Assembly: GCA_036924085.1 (NCBI GenBank) | Contig: JAVGWX010000005.1 | Span: 77,129,547 to 77,193,546 of the forward strand | DNA length: 64,000 bases | Source: Ariolimax columbianus | Taxonomy: Eukaryota; Mollusca; Gastropoda; Stylommatophora; Arionidae | Direction: 5' to 3' | In this document: positions 57,827 through 64,000 of the stretch, in pieces | Layout: every line of letters begins with the position of its first letter | Position numbering within the stretch: the stretch's first letter is position 1 | Made by a program: the position numbers and the translations under genes | Notes under the pieces: generated by a model | Told to the model about the DNA's origin: nothing | What the model saw: the letters and a program-made list of their open reading frames with translations, nothing else | The model's database searches: none

Positions 57827-58034
57827 GTTCAGATATGAAGAATTCCTCCTGTAGAGAACATGGACTGACTGAGGAAAATGTCAGATGTGAAGAGTTCCTC
57901 CCGCAGAGAACATGGACTGACTGAGGTAAATGTCAGATGTGAAGAGTTCCTCCTGTAGAGAACATGGATTGACTGAGGTAAATGTCAGATTTGAAGAATT
58001 CCTCCTATAGAGAACATGGACTGACTGAGGTAAC
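57827..58034. repeat. 52-bp tandem array, 4 units
   Basis: Unit GAAGAGTTCCTCCTGTAGAG, AACATGGACTGACTGAGGTA, AATGTCAGATGT. Four units with few differences. Confidence 0.92.
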
Positions 58035-58094
58035 AAAACCATATCAAATTGAGAGAAAGAAATATCTTTACAGTTGGACAAGATTAAGACAGCT

Positions 58095-58350
58095 TACTTT
58101 GTATCTTTGAGCCTCCCCTCATGTGATATAGGATCCTTGAACATGTCCTAATGTGGCCCTTGTATCTTTGAGCCTGCCCTCATGTGGCCCTTGGATCTTA
58201 GAGACTCCCCTCATGTGGCCCTTGGATCATTGAGCCAGCCCTCATGTGACTCGAGAACCATTGTGCTTGTCCTCATGTAGTTTTTGAGGCATTGATCTTC
58301 TCTTGTTCAGCCCTTGAGCAATTGACCTTACCCTCATGCAACTCTTGTGA
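58095..58350. repeat. degenerate ~30-bp array
   Basis: Diverged units on the theme TTGAGCCTGCCCTCATGTGG, CCCTTGGATC. About eight units, decaying to the right. Confidence 0.75.
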
Positions 58351-58429
58351 AATCGGGCATGTCAGTACATGGCTCTTAGTATAGTTAACGTCTGAAACCT
58401 ATGTCCTATGGTATTGTTGTTTCGAATGC

Positions 58430-58745
58430 CCACAATGAGTAGGTTACTCTTTTGTGGGCCCTGAAAAGGGCATTAAGTGATGGGTTGCAGTAGCTTTCCT
58501 CACATCCCAATCGTGCTGATGAAGGTGGACCGGGATCCTCCAGGCAGTTGTGCTATGCTTGGTCTAATCTGCATGTCGCTCACTACTACAGAGATCACGT
58601 CAAACCTCACCTTGTTAGCCAGACTGTTGTCCTCGACAACAGCCTATTTCCAGGACGACCAACGAGGAGGTCAGGTGAGGGTCTTGGCCAGTATATTTCT
58701 CCTGACCCTGGCTAACATTCTCTGATCAGTGTGTTTTGTCATTGT
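58430..58745 (-). mobile_element. SINE-like repeat, family C, antisense
   Basis: The + strand reads TGCCCACAATGAGTAGGTTA, GGGCCCTGAAAAGGGCATTA, GCAGTAGCTTTCCTCACATC, GTCCTCGACAACAGCCTATT, CCTGACCCTGGCTAACATTC. The same order, in sense, is seen at 17143-17410 and its 3' part at 55185-55275. The CCTGGAAATAGGCTG word is similar to the head of SINEs A and B. Confidence 0.65.
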
Positions 58746-59100
58746 CCATGTCCTATGGTGTAGACTGAGGCTGTTGCTGTATTGATCTTAAACCAGTATT
58801 TTGTCTGGTCAGACAACTCTATACTAGCATGTGGTCCAGACTTCTTCCTTGGTGCACTTTGTCAGTTGTCATAATGTGTTGTCTATACTCCTTTTTGAAA
58901 CAGCATGTCATCCAGTTCTGTCCGAACCATTTGTGTCAGATAGCTGTGTCATGTTTAATGTGTTTCTATTATGATCCTAGTTCCATGATTACGTTACCCA
59001 CTTACTTTTTCAGCTAGCCAATGGTTTTACTATATAAACTATATGTAATTGTTGAATTGTACAGGAGGTAACAGATGAACTTGGAGAGGTCCAAGATACT
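58746..59100. other. no recognisable feature
   Basis: AT-rich spacer; a 62-codon frame at 58829-59017 has no recognisable domain. Confidence 0.5.
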
Positions 59101-59102
59101 TA

Positions 59103-61140
59103 ACTTAACTTAACGTCTTTATACTGGTTTAGAAGACTCTGCAGAGTCTGTAAACAACCAGTTTCATTTACATCACCTTGCTCTAAAAGCTATGTGCATC
59201 TAATTTATTCTTAAATGCATTAACTGTCCCTGCCTCCACTACCTCCCGTGGCAAGGCATTCCAAGCATTCACCACTTTCTGACTAAACTAAATATTTCCT
59301 AATATTTAATCTGTACGATTATTCTTTAGTTAATTTGTAGCTGTGCCCTCTTGTTCTTGTGGGTGGCTGTATTTTTAAAAAAATCTTGTCATAGTCTAAT
59401 TTATCCATTCCTCTGATCATCTTATACACCTGGATTAAGTCACCATGAATTCTTCTCTCTTCGAGACACTGTAGGCCGATTTTTCTTAGTCTTTCCTGAT
59501 AACTGTAATTCTGGAATCCCACTATCAGCTTTGTCACTCGTTTTTGCATTCTTTCCAGCATGTCTATATCCCCTCTATGAAATGGACTCCACACCTGTAC
59601 ACAGTACTCCAATCTAGGTCTAACTAATGCTTTATACAGTTTGACTATCACTTCCTTGTTCCTATGTTTAATATTTCTTTTTATCATACCTCACATTGCA
59701 TTTGCCTTTTTCACTGCTACCTGAACATGCTCACTCACCTTATCTGTATGATCTATTATAACCCCTAGGACCCTTTCCTTATTTATCTTTCTAATATTGT
59801 TCTCTCCCATTCTGTAATTATGTTCCATATTGGATCTACCCGTGTGGATGACTGTACATTTATCTACATTAAACTCCATTTGTCAGCTTACAGACCATTC
59901 TTGAATTTTATCTAAATCCGACCTCAATATATCCACTTCCGCTTTAGATGAGACACTACTGCATAGTTTTGTGTCATCAGCAAATTTTGCAATCATGGAT
60001 CCCATATCAATGTTCAAATCGTTTATATATATCAAGAACAAAATTGGTCCGAAAACCGAGCCCTGTGGCACTCCACTTTTCACTTCACACCACTCAGAGT
60101 GCTCCTTATTTATCCCCACCTACTCCATGTGATTTTAACTTTCAAAATAATCTTTGATGAGATCATTACAAAATCTAGATAAATAACGTCCACCGGCTCC
60201 CCTTTATCTATCATTTTAGTAAACTACTCCATGAATTCTGATAGATTTGTTAAGCATGATCTCCCTCTAGGAAACCCATGCTGACTATTTCTGATTAGAT
60301 TAAACCTGTCTAGATACATTACAACGTTTTCTTTGATTATTGATTAACAATTTACAAACTATGCTCGTTAAACTCACCGGTCTATAATTCGCTGGATCTG
60401 ATTTTTTGCCCTTTTTGAATAAGGGGATCACTCCTGCATCTTTCCAATCCCATGGAACAATCCCTTTTGCAAGTGATTGAGAACATAATATAGCCAATGG
60501 TTTTGCTAGTTGGTCTTTAATTTCAAACAGCAATTTTGGATGAATACCATCTTGACCTGGACATTTATCCGCTTTCAACCCCTCCAATTTTTTAAAAACC
60601 ATTTCCTCTGTAATACAGATTGATCTTAATTCCACTGTATCTTTGTACCTTTGAAAAATATCTATAGGCTCTGGTATCTTGGAGCAGTTTTCTTTTGTGT
60701 AGACTGTGCCAAAGTACTGATTGAGTAGATTAGCTGCGTCCTAATTCTTACTTATGATTTTCCCTGTACTGTCTATGAGAGGGCCTACTTTGTCTTTCAT
60801 TCTTTGTTTATTTCTAACATAAGAGAAGAAGCTTTTACTGTCAGTCTTGATCCTCTGTGCAAGTTTTTTTTTCCGAAGTCAATTTTTGCTGTTTTATTCA
60901 CTTTCTGAGCTGTGTTCTGCTTGTCCAAATATTTTAAATATGTTTCTTTTGATTTACCTGTCTCTATATATTTTTTTCCATGCTTTATTTTTAGCTCTTG
61001 TACATTTAACTACAAATCTAGTTGTCCACTTTTTACGCTTGGGGTTTACCTCCCTACATGGCACATTCCTCTTTTAGCTTTTCTAGAACTGTTTTAAAAC
61101 TCTCCCACTCTTGTTCAATATCATTCCAGATTATGTGGTT
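59103..61140 (-). mobile_element. CR1/L2-like LINE, longer but broken copy
   Basis: Minus strand. RIKTDSKSFFSYVRNKQRMK and GPLIDSTGKII (near 60850-60750), MVFKKLEGLKADKCPGQDGI, VIPLFKKGKKSDPANYRPVS (60300-60635), a gap, then [34 protein letters not shown] (59883-60119), [20 protein letters not shown] and [14 protein letters not shown] (59319-59687). Frameshifts fall near 59689, 59881 and 60130-60300. The 3' end is a TTAAG repeat (ACTTAACTTAACTTAACG on +). It extends about 680 bp further 5' than the copy at 22437-23795; the endonuclease is absent or unrecognisable. Confidence 0.88.
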
Positions 61141-61144
61141 CGCA

Positions 61145-61414
61145 GATTATGTGGTACGTGACACACTGGTTTGAAAGTCCCAGATCCCAAACAATAATTT
61201 CTCCATCTGAGTGTTTTTCTCATGTACTTGCTCAAGTGATATGTGCCCTTATTTTGTGCTACCAATTTTGTCCAAATATTTTGTGACTGCTCCATTGGAA
61301 CTATTATGTTATCCGCCTAGAATATTCCAAATATAAAACATTACGGATTATGAGACATATCTCAGGAAACTAGAGATGTTGAAAAGGTTAGACAGATCTT
61401 AGGGAAGAGGTCTC
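61145..61414. other. no recognisable feature
   Basis: Contains a near-duplicate GATTATGTGGTTCGCA / GATTATGTGGTACGTG at 61131-61160. Nothing else. Confidence 0.5.
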
Positions 61415-61680
61415 TTTGGGGGTCTCTGTGGTGAAGTGGTCAAGCCGTTTGCCTTGTGTTCAGACGGTCGGGGTTCGATTTCGAGCTGCGACGGTCTGTC
61501 CATGATATCAATTTTTTCCGGAGATCCCTGGGTTCATCGCTGGAGCTACGGAGTTCGTGCTTTGTGCGATGCTCTCGGCATATGGGGTGGGGTATCCATC
61601 TGCCGAGAGGGATCGAGCTAAAATGGGGAAAAAACCCGAGGCAATGAAGTCGAGCCCCCGTTTAAAATGTTTTTCTTTTT
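61415..61680 (+). mobile_element. tRNA-derived SINE with boxes A and B
   Basis: Head GGGGGTCTCTGTGGTGAAGT with box A TGGTGAAGTGG (61429-61439) and box B GGTTCGATTTC (61472-61482), 32 bp apart, matching the polymerase III promoter layout. Body: TTTTTTCCGGAGATCCCTGG, GGAGCTACGGAGTTCGTGCT, AACCCGAGGCAATGAAGTCG, then a T-rich end. Second copy at 28755-28965. Confidence 0.88.
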
Positions 61681-61865
61681 CTTTTTTTGTTAAAAGGGAA
61701 GAGGTGGAGAAAACGTGAGCCAGATATATATATGTTGTGAAACATATAACAATATATTCCACCGGAATCATAGGCAATGTAAATACCAGTAGTAACATTA
61801 TCTCAGTTGTACATAAATACATTTTTGAGTTGGCTTTGATACTAGTCTATGATATCTTCCTTAAA

Positions 61866-62208
61866 CACCGTCCTTCTTTAAACATCGTTGTCCAGTTCTT
61901 CACTGTTGTCTTCGCCACACTGCTGTCACCATAAACTGTCTGCATTCTTGGATGAATGTCAACTGGTCGACATCCTTCAGCTGTTAGAAACCAAATCACT
62001 GCTTGCTGATCAACTCTGGACAGATTCCAAATCACACACCCCATGTTTTCAACAGTCAGCTGAGGAAACTAAGAGTTGGAGGATAATGAAATTTTACAAA
62101 CTTGACGGTTGGTATGTGCTGTTTACACCAGAAGTGATGTCATCATGCCCATCGTACGTATGTTCACTTGTTGCCGTTCTGTTCGGCTTAATTAGAACAC
62201 ACCTCATA
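61866..62208 (-). mobile_element. mariner 5' end fragment with HTH
   Basis: The minus strand begins at a terminal repeat next to TA (AATTAGAACACACCTCATA on +, 62190-62208) and encodes [44 protein letters not shown], the mariner DNA-binding half. It matches the right arm of the palindromic MITE at 32079-33215 and stops near 61866. Not mirrored here, so it probably represents the parent form or a truncated relative. Confidence 0.8.
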
Positions 62209-62297
62209 TATAGACATACAAAAAACAAATCGACTGAGGCAGTGGCTTACCAACTGATGCTGTCGTAGAGTTGTTCCCACAATTAATTAAAACACAG

Positions 62298-62863
62298 GTA
62301 TCAAGATGATGAGCTGCAGTGGTTAGCGACCAATAGCAGACTGCTAGCGTCAGAGCCGGCAAACAAAAGCTGCCAAGACCCATCTAAACCTCCATGGGGT
62401 GATCCTGGATAATAGACTGCAACAGAGCAGACTGGCTAAGGAGAAGGGATCTAAGAGGGAAGGCTAACCCGGTGCCAACAGAGCAGAATGGCTAAGGAGA
62501 AGGGATCTAAGAGGGAAGGCTAACCTGTTGCCAACAGAGCAGACTGGCTAATGAGAAGGGATCTAAGAGGGAAGGCTAACCTGTTGCCAACAGAGCAGAC
62601 TGGCTAAGGAGAAGGGATCTAAGAGGGAAGGTTAACCCGGTGCTAACAGAGCAGACTGGCTAAGGAGAAGGGATCTAAGAGGGAAGGTTAACCCGGTGCT
62701 AAAAATGTATGCTGAAATTGGATGTGTCTGACCAAAAGGTACAAATATCGCAGTCAAGCTGTAAACTATTACACAATACATTCTGTTTTCTGGACAACAT
62801 CCTGCTACTTACAAAGTCCATTTCAGGTCGGGAGATTGAGAACGAACGAGGAAGAAGAAAATG
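62298..62863 (+). mobile_element. SINE A with internal 56-bp tandem expansion
   Basis: Flanked by AAAACACAG (62289-62297, 62864-62872). Sense head GAGCTGCAGTGGTTAGCGAC, then CAACAGAGCAGACTGGCTAA, GGAGAAGGGATCTAAGAGGG, AAGGCTAACC repeated five times at about 62418-62702 with a 56-bp period, then the central block and GGGAGATTGAGAACGAACGA with a GAA tail. The normal element has one copy of this segment. Confidence 0.9.
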
Positions 62864-62878
62864 AAAACACAGTCACTG

Positions 62879-63090
62879 CTAAAAGACTGCGTATGGAGTC
62901 AGCTCTTTGCTATCAATGTCAGACAGTAACTCAAGAGGCATACCGGTACGCAAGATATCACGGGTGCCAGACTCCAGAATGTTATAGACCACATCTTCCC
63001 AACCTTCTCCGCGTCGCGACTTCATTTTATAGAAGTAAAGTGACCCGCGACCCAGATACATTTTTAAAAGACTTTTTAATCAAATAAAAA
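62879..63090. other. unresolved small open frames on both strands
   Basis: The + strand reads MESALCYQCQTVTQEAYRYA, RYHGCQTPECYRPHLPNLL and ends at a stop just before an AATAAA (about 63084). The minus strand reads MKSRRGEGWEDVVYNILESG, TRDILRTGMPLELLSDIDSK. I recognise neither. The four Cys in the + frame and the AATAAA are suggestive of a last exon, but there is no further support. Confidence 0.2.
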
Positions 63091-63094
63091 GAAC

Positions 63095-63475
63095 ATCGAA
63101 AATTTAATTTTCAGTTTAATTAAATTCAAAATAATTTTAACTTTCTACACATTTCTGGATTAGCAATCAACTACAGCCTACTGTAGATACAGCCCTCTGA
63201 CTAACTGAGAAATCCCTTTCCATGGCTGACTAAATAACGAGCTTGCGTGTGTGAACTATCAGTGCAACTATAATAGCGTATTCGGGAAACAAAGATGGAT
63301 ATGCAGTTGGTTTAAGGGCAGGATTCTGTGAAAGGATCACTCTCAACAATGATTTGTTGTCTTTTATAAGTTGAATTTGTTTTATTTCTATGTGTGGAGC
63401 ATGGATTGGTTGAAAACCTTGACACAATGTGAGTTGTGTTATTTAGTCGGTGGTGGAATATGACGTGACCAGGGA
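63095..63475. other. no recognisable feature
   Basis: AT-rich sequence with a 65-codon minus frame (63230-63427) that has no recognisable domain. Confidence 0.5.
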
Positions 63476-63479
63476 TTTT

Positions 63480-63760
63480 CCAGGCGAGTCAGACGGCATA
63501 TCTGAAATAATCCATAAATCAACTAAGCTGACTGGTAGCAGAAACATACGGTTTATCATATTTCGCGGAATTCGCTTACGTAAACAAATCTCTGGGAAGG
63601 GCGCGATTACGTGATTTTTTTGTTTACCAAAAACTGCTTACGTAAACACCCTGGTATCCGCGCGTTGATGTATGTGACTATGGGTCGCTTGCGTGTGCCC
63701 ACTGGAAACGCAAAATATAAAACTACTCATATTTGTGTCGGTTATATTCGGTATGTGGCT
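63480..63760. promoter_or_regulatory. CpG-containing, possible promoter-like stretch
   Basis: Local cluster of CpG (CGCGGAATTCGCTTACG, GGGCGCGATTACGTG, CCGCGCGTTG) with the word GCTTACGTAAAC occurring twice (near 63574 and 63637) and AATATAAAACT at about 63714-63724. Such a cluster stands out from the AT-rich surroundings. Promoter function is only inferred, and it could also be an unrecognised repeat. Confidence 0.25.
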
Positions 63761-63764
63761 TGGC

Positions 63765-64000
63765 TTGGCTTCGTTCGTTCTCAATCTCCCTCTACCAAAC
63801 CCTAAAAGGGCTTAAGTAGCAGAATGTAGTCCAGAGAACGGAATGTGCTGTGTCGTAGTTTAAAGCTTGACTGCGATATTTGCACCTTTCGGTCCAACAC
63901 ATCCGACTTCAGCAATCATTTTTTGAGTACCGGGTTAGCATTCTTTTTTCGATCCCCTCTCCTTAGCCAGTCTGCTCTGCTGCAGCCTATTATCCAGGAT
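63765..64000 (-). mobile_element. SINE subfamily A, antisense, cut by the window end
   Basis: The + strand reads GGCTTCGTTCGTTCTCAATC, CCTAAAAGGGCTTAAGTAGC, TTTAAAGCTTGACTGCGATA, TTTCGGTCCAACACATCCGA and continues into the head at the window edge. The tail is AGCCAAGCCAAG rather than GAA, as in 30358-30711. Confidence 0.88.

Noticed and set aside
61429..61482. A functional tRNA gene from boxes A and B
   Set aside because: The sequence does not fold into a complete cloverleaf that I can see, and a second diverged copy with the same non-tRNA body exists at 28755, so it is a tRNA-derived SINE.

Overview
The window is a piece of an animal genome. It carries one real protein-coding gene, spread over about 40 kb, in a thick layer of retroelements, DNA transposons and minisatellites. 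The gene is on the + strand and encodes PIGA, the catalytic subunit of the GlcNAc transferase that starts GPI-anchor synthesis. All twelve coding exons can be read, from a 32-base first exon (15434-15465) to the stop codon at 55843-55845. Every junction is GT-AG, every codon phase closes, and the spliced product is 460 residues with no stop or frameshift. Introns, the low gene density and the mix of RNase-H-bearing I/Nimb-like, Jockey-like, RTE, CR1/L2-like and other LINEs, mariner/Tc1 elements and tRNA-derived SINEs indicate a non-vertebrate metazoan, probably marine and possibly a mollusc. That taxonomic guess is weak.

Layout: 0.7-6 kb holds decayed minus-strand LINEs. One of them carries a nested 1.36-kb non-autonomous retroposon and an in-frame 36-bp array at its ORF end. 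6.9-10.5 kb is a nearly full-length I/Nimb-like LINE (endonuclease, RT, RNase H) with an 11-bp target duplication. 10.6-11.7 kb is a 24-bp minisatellite with a 185-bp higher-order period. 12-15.3 kb holds more minus-strand LINE pieces and a hAT remnant that ends about 150 bp before the PIGA start codon. 15.4-55.8 kb is PIGA, with every long intron filled by transposons and arrays. 55.8-64 kb is downstream DNA: arrays, SINEs, a CR1-like LINE and a mariner fragment.

Two patterns stand out. First, three minisatellites in or next to PIGA share sequence with the gene's own exon edges. One repeats the exon 4/intron 4 junction including the splice donor (29189-29584). One matches the start of intron 5 (33744-36845). 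One resembles the last codons and stop of PIGA (57243-57600). Second, several non-autonomous retroposon families of different size share a central block and a GAA-rich 3' tail, and that tail is also found at the end of the I/Nimb-like LINE. Clear target-site duplications (9-17 bp, most often 10-14 bp) bound many copies, and the nesting order of several insertions can be read directly.

I found no CRISPR array, rRNA or tRNA gene, no operon, and no second confidently identifiable host gene.
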